This document shows, one piece after another, positions 43,438 to 53,506 of a stretch of DNA of 64,000 nt. The translations under genes and the position numbers were made by a program. The notes beneath the pieces are model-generated. The model was not told where the DNA came from. It did no database searches and worked only from the letters and a program-made list of their open reading frames with translations. The DNA comes from Acinetobacter sp. ANC 4805 (GTDB taxonomy: Bacteria > Pseudomonadota > Gammaproteobacteria > Pseudomonadales > Moraxellaceae): positions 310,001-374,000 of the forward strand of contig NZ_JAKZGD010000002.1 in NCBI RefSeq assembly GCF_022549495.1. Direction: 5' to 3'. Within the stretch, counting starts at the first letter, position 1, and every line of letters begins with the position of its first letter.

Positions 43438-46400
43438 ACATATCTCCATTTTTTTTCATTAAATAAACTCGTTTACTACTAGGTAAATACTCATCAAGCC
43501 CTTCTGAATTTTGTTTATATTCATAACTGCCGTATTTGTGTCTGCGATTGATATCTACAGAAATAATCATGTCCATATTTATTTTATTAAGCATGTCGAG
43601 AATGAAAATTTTATTCACTTTTAGCTTATAACCATTTGAATACTCATAATCTTCATTTTTATATTCACCCCAAATAGAAAGATTTATAACCCTTTCATTT
43701 TTGTAAAACCAATTTTTCTTTAATGAATCAGATGATAGATTCATTAAAGAAATAGTCTCTCTTGATGGTTGGGTAATCTCATATCTTAATGCAGCTCCCC
43801 ATAAATCATCATCAAAATTTGATAAATCAATTTCCTGTTCAATAATCCATCCTTTTAATTTGAAATTATCTTCATCAATTTCAAACTGTTCGTTATTAGC
43901 ATTAGGTAAATGATAAGAGTAGCTTGACTCGACACTTTGTAGACTTCTCCAAAGAGCATTAGAAGTGTCTGGACTCACCAAACTTGAACGGATACGAATG
44001 TCTTTCGCTTGATTATAGTTATTTACTTCTGACCATCCCCCCCATAAACAAAGTTCTAAATCGCTATGATAAATCGAATCATCATAATCAACAGAAGAAC
44101 AACTATAAGACCAGTTTAAAGAATTTTTTCTATCTTCTTTAGGCCATTCTGTCGTTATTCGAGGACATGGATCTCTAAAATCACTTAGCCAATAAGGTTC
44201 TATAGAGGATAAATCATATCGTCTAATCCAGTCATCAAAATCTCTCCATGAATATTCACTTTCAAGTAATGGTATTGTTTGCAATAGCTTATCTGCTGTA
44301 ATCATCATTGCGTGGTAAGACAGATAGAAATCTAAATCTTCAACTTTAGGACTTGAACCATGGCTATGTCTTACTTGTTGCCAGTCATAAATTTCCATTT
44401 TATGACGTGCATCATTGGCTTTACGCTTATCCGTAAATCCAATTTCATTCTTTAATATTTGAGTTGTTTCAAAGTATATGTGTGTAGGGTGTAACCCAAA
44501 CATTGAGCCTAATGGATCAAGCCAGTAAGGACCGAAATCAATACCAAATGAATCAATTTCATCTTGATTCATATCTGAATATTTGGAAAGATCTATAGCT
44601 TCCTGTTCTACTTTATTAAAATTAGATTTACCGATTTCCAGATAGGCTTTAATTTCTTCTTCATTTAGGGTTATAAGCTTTAATCTAAATAGATTTAGAA
44701 GAATTTTTGAAGCAAGTTGTCGAATCATCAAATGCGGTCGATTTGGATCTACTAACTGCTTAAATGTTTCAACATATTCAGCCAAAAAGTTATTTGGGCT
44801 ATATGATACTTTCAATAAAGCATTAAGTAACCATTGAATAGCCGAGTATTGATAAAATTCAAATTTTTGATCATAAAAACTTCGATAATTTTCATCACTA
44901 ATAAAATTAATTAAATAAGAAAATAGTTCTCTTTGCTCAAAATCACAAAGTAACTTAACAGTATGCGCAGCTTGCCATTTAACAGTATTGAAAGGAGATG
45001 CTAGGCTAGACCAAATATAACCTGATATAGATTCTATTGTATTCTCTGGTGGTGCTAATTCCTCATGCCATTGCCCATCTGCGATATCCGATCCCAAATC
45101 ACTTTCCAGTAAGCCTAGACCATACTCTAAAACCTCACAGGATTGATTTGGTGTAATCATAGGTGTAAGTAAATGAGCTATCCTAAATAAACTTTCACTT
45201 TCTAAAGTAATAGAACTTTCACTCATACCTTCTAAGAGAGATTGAATATAATCAGTTTTAGGTTTCCCTGTTAACACACTTAAAATATGTAATTTCAGAT
45301 TACTTCCATAAGTATCTATATAAAAATCAGCATGATGTATTTTCAGGAATTGTTTTATTCTCGAATCTAAAACGTCTAAAAATGACATTCTCCGTTTAAA
45401 TCGAAGTGGGATAGCTATTAAAAGATCATCTAAGTCACGAATTCTATTTCTAGGATTATCGAACCACCAATTGATCAATAATATTGCTTGTGACGGACTT
45501 ATTTTTTGAAAAAGCTGTACATAAAAGGCTTTTTTAATCCAATGCTTATTTTTCAATTCCTGAAAACCAATAAATGCTGCAACAAAATCAACACTTCGAT
45601 TTGAGTCAGTATAATTTTCAAAAAATACATCCCAATCAAACTTTTCTTGATCGAAGGTTGAAGAGTGAGATGCTTCTTCTACTTGAACATAAACCTCTGA
45701 ATTACTGAGTGAGAGGAAAAAATCTTGGACAGTTTGATCTGTTATATTAAATGCCTCGACCAAATCTCTAAGGCGACTAATATTTTTTTCGGAAGGATTA
45801 GGTACAACAATATAGAGATAGAAACTTTGTAAAACCTTTCTTTTTAGTTCATCACTTAAAGCTAATGATTTAATAGAGCTTAATAGATTATCTAAGTCAT
45901 ATGTAGCTCCCATCGCTTTGAAAGCGAATGGTATCAATGGTGATAAAAATTGTTCTTTAAGTAACTTATCCACCAGATTGCCCAATATTCTATCTTCGTC
46001 TCCAAATCTACGATCACGCCAACGACTAGCAATAGCAAATGCGGAATTAGGATCTAAATCATAAATTGCATCAACTATATAATCCCATGGAAAATGTTTA
46101 TCTCTATGTACATATTTATATGTCAATTCAGCACATTGACTAAAACGATAGCATAGCTGTGGTTTTCTATTATTTTGCTCCTGCCCAGCTTTTACACCAT
46201 AGCAAAGTAATGCATTCCATCGTTGTAGATTTTCTTCACCTAGTTTACTACTTACTTCAATGGCTTTATTTAATATCGTAGTAGCTTCTATTTGATCTAA
46301 AGGGAAAATTGATTGGGCAATAGACATATAATCACTCACCAATGTTTCTGCACGATCATCACTATTCTCAAGAGCTTTTAAGTTTTTGTATATATTTTCA

Positions 46401-49400
46401 TAACAATAATCTTCTAATTCAAATTGTTTTTGCAAAGCTAAAATAAGAGTGAAATGATTACGTGTATTAAGATAAATTTTTTCTTTGAAATGACTTTCTA
46501 TCTCTGGATAAGTTTCTTGGCTAAGATGATTATTTAAAATTAAAATATCAAACCATATTTTTGCAATTTCATTTTCTAGATGATTGCCATATTTCCGATA
46601 AGAATATCCTTGAGCTTTCTGGGAATCTGATTTCGCTTGTTCAATTAGTAGATCGAGTTCCTTAATGCAAATCTTCTCTGTGATTGACCGAGCATATAAT
46701 TTGTACCATGGCAGAACTGCTGCAACATCTCGTTTTAGCGTGGTTATTTCTTCTGATGAGCTATACGTGTCCTTTATAAACTCATCTTTTAATCTCTCTG
46801 GTACTAAATCAAGTAGTTCTAATGTCTTATTATTCCATGCTTTATGTAAAGCGTAAGCCTTCATGTAGTTGACTCTATCCGAGTTTCCAAAACGATCTGT
46901 AATCTCATATGGTATTTGAGAAGGCAAATATTTTGATAAAATTTGATACGCCTCAGTAGCTGAACAAAGTTGTTGCTTAAAAGCTACTTCTAAAAAACAA
47001 AGAATGGGAGTTATCCCAATATCAAGTTTTACTTTGTCGTAACTCAGTAGTTTTAAAATTCGTGAAAAATTTTCAGAATAGATAATACAGTGATTTAATT
47101 TAAGTATCTCTATAATACCTAAAGTTAAAAATATATTATTTCCTGATTTATCTAAAATTTCTTGTATAACATCCATTTTATTAATTTTAATTAAATCTTG
47201 AACAGCTAGCTTAGTGACTTCATAACTTACAAATTTTTTCCAATGTCTTCTAAGCCAATCCAAAGCATCATCAGTACTTTTAATATTTAAAAGAGTTATA
47301 AAAATATCACTAATTTCTTTGAATTCGATTTTTTCATGGCGTCTATTTTTTTTTGGAAGCTTAAACAAACTTCTTAGCCACTCATTAGCAATACGCAGTT
47401 TACTACGTGATTCCCCATGGAACTCCTCTCGATATGATAGAAGTTTAGCCTCAGCAATATATTTCGAGCCATGCCATGAACCACCTTTAAATACTTTTTC
47501 AGAGATTAAATCTAAAATTTGATGATCACTAAAGGTTGTACCAACTAGGTCTATATTCTCTTCAAGTAATTGGTACTGCCTAGCTTCTGCGGCAACTTCT
47601 CCACCAGCTTTTAATGACAACCTAGCAACCTCTGTATATTTACCAAGTTTGAGTCCGGCTTTTATTGCAAATTGCAGACGCTGTAATTCAACCTTTCTTC
47701 TTTCTAGTGTGGAATTCGTTGGTAACATTTCAGAATTTAAAGATAACTCAACTAACTCCTCAAAATTACCTGCATCCATCAAGATTTGGGGTAGTACAGA
47801 AGCGGCATATACAGAATTTACAGCGAGAGGTTTAAGCTTCTGAATAAAATCATTGAGCAAGCTAGTATCTTTTGGCTTATAAATTTCACGGAACCAAGAC
47901 TCTGTTGGCTCATCAACAAATTGAATATTATTGTCGCTAAGACGAATTGGATGACCACCTATATCAGAAATAATACTTCTTATTTGATCAGCCCTGATAT
48001 TAGTTAAATCAGATAAAATTTGCAGTGGAATTAATGGACGTAAAATAGCAATTGAAGTCAGCAGTAAATCAATTTCTTCTGATTCGGAGTAGTTTTGTTC
48101 TTTGAAAGTGGAAATTGCCTTATCTAACAAATCTTTAATAGTATCTTCTACGCTTTTGGGAGTTCCACCAAAAAATGAAAGAATCTCATGCAAAGTTAAA
48201 TTTTGTTCTAAAGCAATACTTTGGACTCGTGGATTACCACTGGTAAGTCGATGAAATTCTAATACGTCTTGTGTCGAAACATCAGGATAGTAGTTTAATA
48301 GATGTTGTTTTGTTTCATTTTCACTAAAGCGTTCTAAATCAAGAAGTTCAATATCTTGTTTAGGCATTAGAAGTTCAACTCTATAAGGTCTCGCTAAAGC
48401 AATTATTTTAATATTATCAGGTAAATTTTCTTGTAAAAGATCAGTTATGAAAGAACGACCATAATTAAATTCATCTGCTGCCATTTGTGAGTTATCAGCA
48501 GCATCAATAACTATAAATAGCTGCTTACTCTTATTAGAGAACCTTTCAGAAACTTGCTTTAATCTAAACAAAAATGCCTTTATATACTCGCTAGGACCGG
48601 CACTGGCTGTTGGTATTAGTGGATGACATAAGCCTAATCCAGCTAATTCGTTTGCAATTTGAACTAACGCTATTTTATGTGTATGTCTTGCTGATGATGA
48701 TTGTCTGTAGTCACCATTACCAAAGCAGTCATAGACAATCGTCAATGATCCAGAAGGTATATAGTTGTGTAATTGTGTACTTAATATTGATTTACCTACA
48801 CCACCTTCAGCCTGAATAATAAATTTTTGACTATGTGATTCATTAATAATATTAATTAGTGTTCTTACGATAGGTCTATCAACAATATTTTCTAACTGTT
48901 TTATTAAGTTTTTTACTGGAAACAGATCATCTGGGTTTGTTTTAAGTGCACGGAGTACTTCATATCGTGTAATTTCTGGTGTATTTTGGTTTTCGCTAAG
49001 TGCTTTACGAGTTATTAATTCCTTTAACTCATTTGGAGCATTAACATCATCCCCTGGTAGATAGTGAGCAACGTCTTGAGCAAGAATCTCACGTTGAGCT
49101 ATATAGTTAGGCTCTTGTGATGGGAATTTTACAAGCCTAATAAAGTCCTCTAAATCATTACCTTTTAACGTAGTAAATTTTTCTAATTTTTGCAGATCAG
49201 CCGGTTTAGTAACTTTACCCGTTTCCTTTAGCTCATTAATAGATTTATAGAAATCATCATTGATCGCTCTATTTGAAACGAAATGAAATTCTACTTTTTT
49301 TAACACCTCATCCTTAGATTCTTTATCTATCAAGCTACGATATCTTTTCGAAAAACCTTCGATGGTATTGCGTAATTTACTAGGCTCAAATGGGGTTTGT

Positions 49401-49663
49401 GTATGTAATGTGGAATGTTTAAGTTGGGTGTATATGATTTTAGAGGCATCAGAAAAATGATTACTAGTATAGTATTCCCCCACATCTACGATTTCTTCGC
49501 CTTCTTCTACCTCCTCATTAAATTCAGTTTTACTAGGACCTTCAATAGTCAAGGTATGTAATCCAGATAGGGGATTTAGAAGTAGAAGAGCTTTTCTTGC
49601 AGCCCATAAATAATGAAACTGATCGCCATCTCTACTTGCTCTAACTAAATCTGCATTACCCAT
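43427..49663 (-). CDS. Nuclease-STAND NTPase with long helical sensor (AVAST/Avs-like anti-phage protein)
   Basis: A 2078-residue protein. Residues 1-230 look like a DUF4297/Cap4-type PD-(D/E)XK nuclease: FHYLWAARKALLLLNP, Glu41 in TIEGPS, Asp60, and the Gln80-x-Lys82 of YTQLKHS. The STAND NTPase follows with P-loop AEGGVGKS (285-292) and Walker B LFIVIDAADN (382-391). The rest, about 1400 residues, is helical repeat-like and probably recognises a phage protein. Avs3-type proteins of this size and order recognise the terminase large subunit and then degrade DNA. Assignment to that type is inference from layout. Confidence 0.8.
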   Translation of the reverse strand: MGNADLVRASRDGDQFHYLWAARKALLLLNPLSGLHTLTIEGPSKTEFNEEVEEGEEIVDVGEYYTSNHFSDASKIIYTQLKHSTLHTQTPFEPSKLRNTIEGFSKRYRSLIDKESKDEVLKKVEFHFVSNRAINDDFYKSINELKETGKVTKPADLQKLEKFTTLKGNDLEDFIRLVKFPSQEPNYIAQREILAQDVAHYLPGDDVNAPNELKELITRKALSENQNTPEITRYEVLRALKTNPDDLFPVKNLIKQLENIVDRPIVRTLINIINESHSQKFIIQAEGGVGKSILSTQLHNYIPSGSLTIVYDCFGNGDYRQSSSARHTHKIALVQIANELAGLGLCHPLIPTASAGPSEYIKAFLFRLKQVSERFSNKSKQLFIVIDAADNSQMAADEFNYGRSFITDLLQENLPDNIKIIALARPYRVELLMPKQDIELLDLERFSENETKQHLLNYYPDVSTQDVLEFHRLTSGNPRVQSIALEQNLTLHEILSFFGGTPKSVEDTIKDLLDKAISTFKEQNYSESEEIDLLLTSIAILRPLIPLQILSDLTNIRADQIRSIISDIGGHPIRLSDNNIQFVDEPTESWFREIYKPKDTSLLNDFIQKLKPLAVNSVYAASVLPQILMDAGNFEELVELSLNSEMLPTNSTLERRKVELQRLQFAIKAGLKLGKYTEVARLSLKAGGEVAAEARQYQLLEENIDLVGTTFSDHQILDLISEKVFKGGSWHGSKYIAEAKLLSYREEFHGESRSKLRIANEWLRSLFKLPKKNRRHEKIEFKEISDIFITLLNIKSTDDALDWLRRHWKKFVSYEVTKLAVQDLIKINKMDVIQEILDKSGNNIFLTLGIIEILKLNHCIIYSENFSRILKLLSYDKVKLDIGITPILCFLEVAFKQQLCSATEAYQILSKYLPSQIPYEITDRFGNSDRVNYMKAYALHKAWNNKTLELLDLVPERLKDEFIKDTYSSSEEITTLKRDVAAVLPWYKLYARSITEKICIKELDLLIEQAKSDSQKAQGYSYRKYGNHLENEIAKIWFDILILNNHLSQETYPEIESHFKEKIYLNTRNHFTLILALQKQFELEDYCYENIYKNLKALENSDDRAETLVSDYMSIAQSIFPLDQIEATTILNKAIEVSSKLGEENLQRWNALLCYGVKAGQEQNNRKPQLCYRFSQCAELTYKYVHRDKHFPWDYIVDAIYDLDPNSAFAIASRWRDRRFGDEDRILGNLVDKLLKEQFLSPLIPFAFKAMGATYDLDNLLSSIKSLALSDELKRKVLQSFYLYIVVPNPSEKNISRLRDLVEAFNITDQTVQDFFLSLSNSEVYVQVEEASHSSTFDQEKFDWDVFFENYTDSNRSVDFVAAFIGFQELKNKHWIKKAFYVQLFQKISPSQAILLINWWFDNPRNRIRDLDDLLIAIPLRFKRRMSFLDVLDSRIKQFLKIHHADFYIDTYGSNLKLHILSVLTGKPKTDYIQSLLEGMSESSITLESESLFRIAHLLTPMITPNQSCEVLEYGLGLLESDLGSDIADGQWHEELAPPENTIESISGYIWSSLASPFNTVKWQAAHTVKLLCDFEQRELFSYLINFISDENYRSFYDQKFEFYQYSAIQWLLNALLKVSYSPNNFLAEYVETFKQLVDPNRPHLMIRQLASKILLNLFRLKLITLNEEEIKAYLEIGKSNFNKVEQEAIDLSKYSDMNQDEIDSFGIDFGPYWLDPLGSMFGLHPTHIYFETTQILKNEIGFTDKRKANDARHKMEIYDWQQVRHSHGSSPKVEDLDFYLSYHAMMITADKLLQTIPLLESEYSWRDFDDWIRRYDLSSIEPYWLSDFRDPCPRITTEWPKEDRKNSLNWSYSCSSVDYDDSIYHSDLELCLWGGWSEVNNYNQAKDIRIRSSLVSPDTSNALWRSLQSVESSYSYHLPNANNEQFEIDEDNFKLKGWIIEQEIDLSNFDDDLWGAALRYEITQPSRETISLMNLSSDSLKKNWFYKNERVINLSIWGEYKNEDYEYSNGYKLKVNKIFILDMLNKINMDMIISVDINRRHKYGSYEYKQNSEGLDEYLPSSKRVYLMKKNGDMYVY

Positions 49664-49987
49664 AAATATACCTGTTTAAAAAATCTTAAAATATTTTTAA
49701 TTTAAAACTATTAATAACAATTTCATCGAGCTGTGAAATAACCAATTAATAGGTCATCTACCACGGATACTAGTTGGTCTATAAAACTCCACTTCAAACT
49801 AGAATCCATATCTGGTGAATTTTTCTTTTAATCACTTAGATGAATCTCAAATTTCTTTGAGGTCTATTGTGTTTGATTTAAAAAAGTAAAGCTATAGATT
49901 TTAATGGTATACGTCAATTTGTGACGCAATTCTTAATTTTCTACCTATATACTTGTTAAATTTTTTGTTTAGATAAAAGATCTTTTC
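49664..49987. other. Divergent promoter region, no gene
   Basis: AT-rich gap between the STAND operon (minus) and the membrane protein gene (plus). It should hold both promoters. No operator-like palindrome stands out. Confidence 0.35.
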
Positions 49988-50545
49988 ATGCACAGGATGT
50001 TAGATATGGAGTGGGTTAAATTAATAGTAGGGGCTTTATTAGGACTTGGCTTTTTTGGAACAGTTATTAAATGGTTTTTTTCACCAAGATTTCGTCTTGA
50101 ACTAAAAAAGAAAAATTTTAAAGAAGATAAGATAGAGTTGGATAATTACTTAGAAGCATGTAAGAAATTTAACCAAAATAAAAATTCATTACAACCTATA
50201 CAATTCCAATATGCGACTAATAATTTTTTAGGGACTAATAGATATCACTATAGTTTGTTCAATAAAAGAATTAATAATTTATGGAATTTCAGCAAGATTT
50301 TTTCAGATTTAAATCATGGTTATTTCTTCCTAAAACAAGGCATAGAAAATAATCAAGCATATTTAGAATATATCTTTAAAGAAAAAACAATTAATAATAT
50401 CAAGTCAATAGCAATAATAATACTTATTTGTGCTGCATTAGTGTATCTAGGTTTAGTAATATTTGAAGTATTTTTCCTAGAAGAACTTACTTCAAGTAAA
50501 ATAATAGATAAGGATACATATTCATTTTGAATAGCCACTAATATC

Positions 50546-51418
50546 CTAGACACACGCCAGCTTCATTTCATGAAACGTCTCAAAGTCCTTCGGTGACTGT
50601 TGGTTGTTAGCACCATGGCGACGCTTCACGTTGTAGAACATCTCAATATACTCAAATATATCTGATCTAGCTTCAGCACGTGTTGAATATATCTTCCGTT
50701 TAACTCTTTCTCGTTTCAGTAGCTGGAAAAAGCTCTCAGCTACTGCATTGTCGTGACAGTTGCCACGACGGCTCATACTGCTTTCCAAACCATGTTGCTT
50801 TAGAAGGTCCTGCCATTCATAACTGGTATATTGACTACCTTGGTCTGAGTGTACCAATACTTTATTTGTTGGTGATCTGCGCCAAATTGCCATGAGTAAG
50901 GCATCTAAAACTAACGCTGTAGTCATCATTGGTTTCATCGACCAACCGACAACTAATCGTGAAAATAGATCAATAACGACAGCCAAGAACAACCATCCCT
51001 CATGCGTGCGGATGTAGGTAAAATCAGTCACCCAAGCTTGATTTGGTTCAGTTGGATTAAACTGCCGATCCAAAGTATTGGATTGGACAATAGGTTGAAA
51101 GCCCTTGGAATATCTTGGTTTACGATAGCCTCGCTGGGATTTCAAACCCTCACGTTGCATCAAGCGATGAACCCGATTAATACCACATGACTCACCAACG
51201 TCACGCAGGTCACAGAAAATCTTGCGGTAGCCATAAACACCGCCTGATTCCAACCAGAACTGTTTAATCAGCCCTGATAACTGTTCACTACGTTTAGCTG
51301 TAGCACTCAAAGGTTGTTTTAACCAGGCATAAAAGCCGCTGCGATGAACTTCCAATGCAGAACACATTCGTCGAACAGACCAAAACTGCTGGTTGTCCTT
51401 GATAAATGCGTACCTCAT
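50546..51418 (-). CDS. IS3-family transposase OrfB (integrase catalytic domain)
   Basis: A 290-residue DDE transposase. There is an N-terminal HTH_21-like region (YGYRKIFCDLRD), then the rve domain with first Asp in WVTDFTYIRT, second in VLVHSDQGSQYTS and Glu in NAVAESFFQLLKRE. The ATG overlaps the stop of OrfA (ATGA). The active enzyme is expected to be an OrfAB fusion made by -1 frameshifting. Confidence 0.95.
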   Translation of the reverse strand: MRYAFIKDNQQFWSVRRMCSALEVHRSGFYAWLKQPLSATAKRSEQLSGLIKQFWLESGGVYGYRKIFCDLRDVGESCGINRVHRLMQREGLKSQRGYRKPRYSKGFQPIVQSNTLDRQFNPTEPNQAWVTDFTYIRTHEGWLFLAVVIDLFSRLVVGWSMKPMMTTALVLDALLMAIWRRSPTNKVLVHSDQGSQYTSYEWQDLLKQHGLESSMSRRGNCHDNAVAESFFQLLKRERVKRKIYSTRAEARSDIFEYIEMFYNVKRRHGANNQQSPKDFETFHEMKLACV

Positions 51419-51696
51419 TTGGACTGGCTTGCGAAGTACGCCGCGGCCTTTTTTAAGATATCCCGCTCTTCGGTGACTCGTTGTAGTTCATTCTTTAGTC
51501 GAGCAAGCTCTTTGGCTTGATCAATCTGGGCTGATGCAGCTTGACTGGATTTAGGATCGTATTTCTTAATCCAAGCGTAGAGACTGTGAGTTGTCGTCCC
51601 AAGGCGATCTGCAACCTCGGCAATGCTGTAACCTTTCTCTGTTACTTGCCGAACAGCTTCAATCTTGAACTCGTCGGTATATCGTTTTCCACTCAT
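51415..51696 (-). CDS. IS3-family transposase OrfA
   Basis: A 93-residue HTH protein (TDEFKIEAVRQVTEKGYSIA) with a leucine-zipper-like end (LARLKNELQRVTEERDILK). The codons TTA AAA AAG near the end give an A6 run that can serve as the frameshift site leading into OrfB. Confidence 0.94.
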   Translation of the reverse strand: MSGKRYTDEFKIEAVRQVTEKGYSIAEVADRLGTTTHSLYAWIKKYDPKSSQAASAQIDQAKELARLKNELQRVTEERDILKKAAAYFASQSK

Positions 51697-51915
51697 AAAA
51701 CACCTTGTTAATTAGCTATATTATCTAACTTAACGATGTCTACAAAATTAGTGGCTATTCATTTTATAAAATTCTTTTCTGTATAGTGTATGTCGCTCTG
51801 ATCATAGGGGCATCATACTTTGGTGGTAAAGCAAGTACGGCTTTATATCTGAAAGATATTTTTGATATTAGGGAAAAGAGTGATCAGAATTAAATTTCTA
51901 AAGTCGACAAAAAAT

Positions 51916-52230
51916 TTAATTAAACTCCTCAATAAACTTTAAAACTTCTAATTTCTGTAACTCTGATAGCAAATGCAATTTTAATATAATTTCAGCCATC
52001 AAGCTATCTTCAGTATAAAAATACGAAACAGGTACTTCTAAAACATCAGCAATTTTTGTTGCCATAAGAAAATCTGGTAAATGTTTTCCTGTTTCATATT
52101 GATTCATCCTCGCACTCGCAGAGGATTCATCTATGCCTGCCAAGATTCCTAATCTCTCTTGAGAAAGCTTTTTTTCTGTTCGGGCAGTTCTTAAGCGCAG
52201 AGAAAAAATATTTGAAGTATTTCGTACCAT
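51916..52230 (-). CDS. XRE-family transcriptional regulator
   Basis: A 104-residue repressor-like protein. The helix-turn-helix covers residues 10-65 (LRLRTARTEKKLSQERLG, MNQYETGKHLPDF, and the VLEVPVSYFY strand). The last 35 residues may form a dimerisation helix. Three CTAAG-N5-CTTAG palindromes lie 24-96 bases upstream of its start, between it and the divergent lipoprotein gene, which argues for autoregulation and control of that gene. Confidence 0.85.
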   Translation of the reverse strand: MVRNTSNIFSLRLRTARTEKKLSQERLGILAGIDESSASARMNQYETGKHLPDFLMATKIADVLEVPVSYFYTEDSLMAEIILKLHLLSELQKLEVLKFIEEFN

Positions 52231-52253
52231 TAGCTTAGTAATAGATCATAAAG

Positions 52254-52326
52254 CTAAGATTTTCTTAGTTTTGAGTTGATTTTTTACTAAGGATTTCTTA
52301 GTATTTCAAAACTAAGGAATCCTTAG
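52254..52326. promoter_or_regulatory. Triple palindromic operator CTAAG-N5-CTTAG
   Basis: Three 15-base sites with exact five-base arms: 52254-52268, 52287-52301 and 52312-52326 (centre spacers ATTTT, GATTT, GAATC). They sit in the 236-base gap between the XRE gene and the divergent lipoprotein gene. The start-to-start spacing is 33 and then 25 bases. Confidence 0.8.
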
Positions 52327-52466
52327 CCTTGATCAATTAGATACGTTAGAGATTCATAACCATTTCCTTCGTTTTTTATCAATGCTCAAATTTTGCAAAA
52401 AGAAGTTCTAGCACTTATATGTATTGGAAAACTGTTCAAAGTAAGTGAAACTTAAAGAGAGGATAA

Positions 52467-53339
52467 ATGAATACAATTAAATTAATTACTGGGCTTTCGC
52501 TCATAACAAGTATGATTGGTTGTGCAACCGCTAATCATATAAAAATGTCTGATGTCTCAAATTTTAAAAGTCCTAATGACGTCATTGCTGCAAAACAATT
52601 GAATGGGAAAAGTGGCTCAGGAAAAGAGTACATGGTTTCCTCTGAGTTACTTGACCATAAAATTCCATTCACTTATTTAAAAACATTTTGTGAATCACAA
52701 AACGGGCATTTTGTTCAAACATATCAATCTAAATTTTCTAGGTTAACAACACCTATTCAGGGTTATACAGATATTGCACTAAAATATATTGGAGGGTTTA
52801 CTTGCTCAGCTTCACAACCTTGGGGTGTACGAATTGAACCTATTGCAAATAGATACAATCAAATATACCAGCTCACTTTTCTTACATTAAAAACTGAATT
52901 AGCTACTCCTACAGATCTTTTAAATGCGTCAAATGTTTACTATAGACTTGATCTCAAAAAACAACGAGAGATTGATGCTCAGATACAACAACGTAATCAA
53001 GAGGTTAGAAATCAACAACAGAAATATCAACAAATGGTTGCTGCTAATGCGCCTAAAGTAAATGATATTGGTCGTACAATCTGTAAAGATACCTCAGTTT
53101 CTGAATATACAGGTTTAGTAGTACTTGGGCAGCCTCAATTTCAAACTGTAGATGGTGCGAAAGTGATTGCAAGTCTGGAAGCTATTAGCAACAACAACCT
53201 TAAAATCACCATCAAAGGTTGGCTAAGTAGTAATAATAGTATCGCTTCAGGAGTTAATGTGATGTACAAGCAAACACCACTTGAGTCAGGACGAGTAATT
53301 TGGGATAGCAAAGAAAATTGGTATACATGTTTGTATTAG
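52467..53339 (+). CDS. Putative lipoprotein in island 2
   Basis: A 290-residue protein starting with a lipoprotein signal (lipobox SMIGC at residues 15-19). Residues 25-170 are a globular domain with Cys pairs. A Gln-rich coiled segment follows (REIDAQIQQRNQEVRNQQ), and then a C-terminal beta-rich domain (ICKDTSVSEYTGLVVLG to the end) with two further Cys. AGAGAGGA precedes the ATG. No family is recognised. It faces the XRE repressor across the operator cluster, so its expression is probably repressed until induced. Confidence 0.65.
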   Translation: MNTIKLITGLSLITSMIGCATANHIKMSDVSNFKSPNDVIAAKQLNGKSGSGKEYMVSSELLDHKIPFTYLKTFCESQNGHFVQTYQSKFSRLTTPIQGYTDIALKYIGGFTCSASQPWGVRIEPIANRYNQIYQLTFLTLKTELATPTDLLNASNVYYRLDLKKQREIDAQIQQRNQEVRNQQQKYQQMVAANAPKVNDIGRTICKDTSVSEYTGLVVLGQPQFQTVDGAKVIASLEAISNNNLKITIKGWLSSNNSIASGVNVMYKQTPLESGRVIWDSKENWYTCLY

Positions 53340-53506
53340 AAACAGACGTTATTCAATCATTTGCATTCAAGAGATTTAAGTATATAAATCAAATTAATAT
53401 ATCTATTTTAGGATGCATACATGCTATATGTTTACCCTTCATTCAATTTCAGGGGGAATTTGCATACAGGGTTAGCTATCCTAGCTATGTTTTTGGGAGT
53501 TTTATC

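Larger units (their letters stand above)
50528..51761 (-). mobile_element. IS3-family insertion sequence, 1234 bp
   Basis: Inverted ends begin TGAATAGCCACTAAT on both sides (50528 inward, and the complement ending at 51761), with a TTT target duplication (50525-50527 and 51762-51764). The two overlapping reading frames are on the minus strand. The copy looks intact and probably active, since both frames are complete. Confidence 0.9.
49988..51893 (+). pseudogene. Membrane protein gene split by the IS3-family element
   Basis: The left part (49988-50527, 180 codons) has an N-terminal membrane segment (LIVGALLGLGFFGTVI), a charged cytosolic middle and another membrane segment (IAIIILICAALVYLGLVIF). 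Directly behind the IS, skipping one TTT target copy, the frame continues from 51765: YKILFCIVYVALIIGASYFG, then GGKASTALYLKDIF and a stop at 51891-51893. The undisturbed gene would encode 222 residues with three membrane segments. In a defence island such a protein could be a membrane-acting effector, but nothing proves that. Confidence 0.85.
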
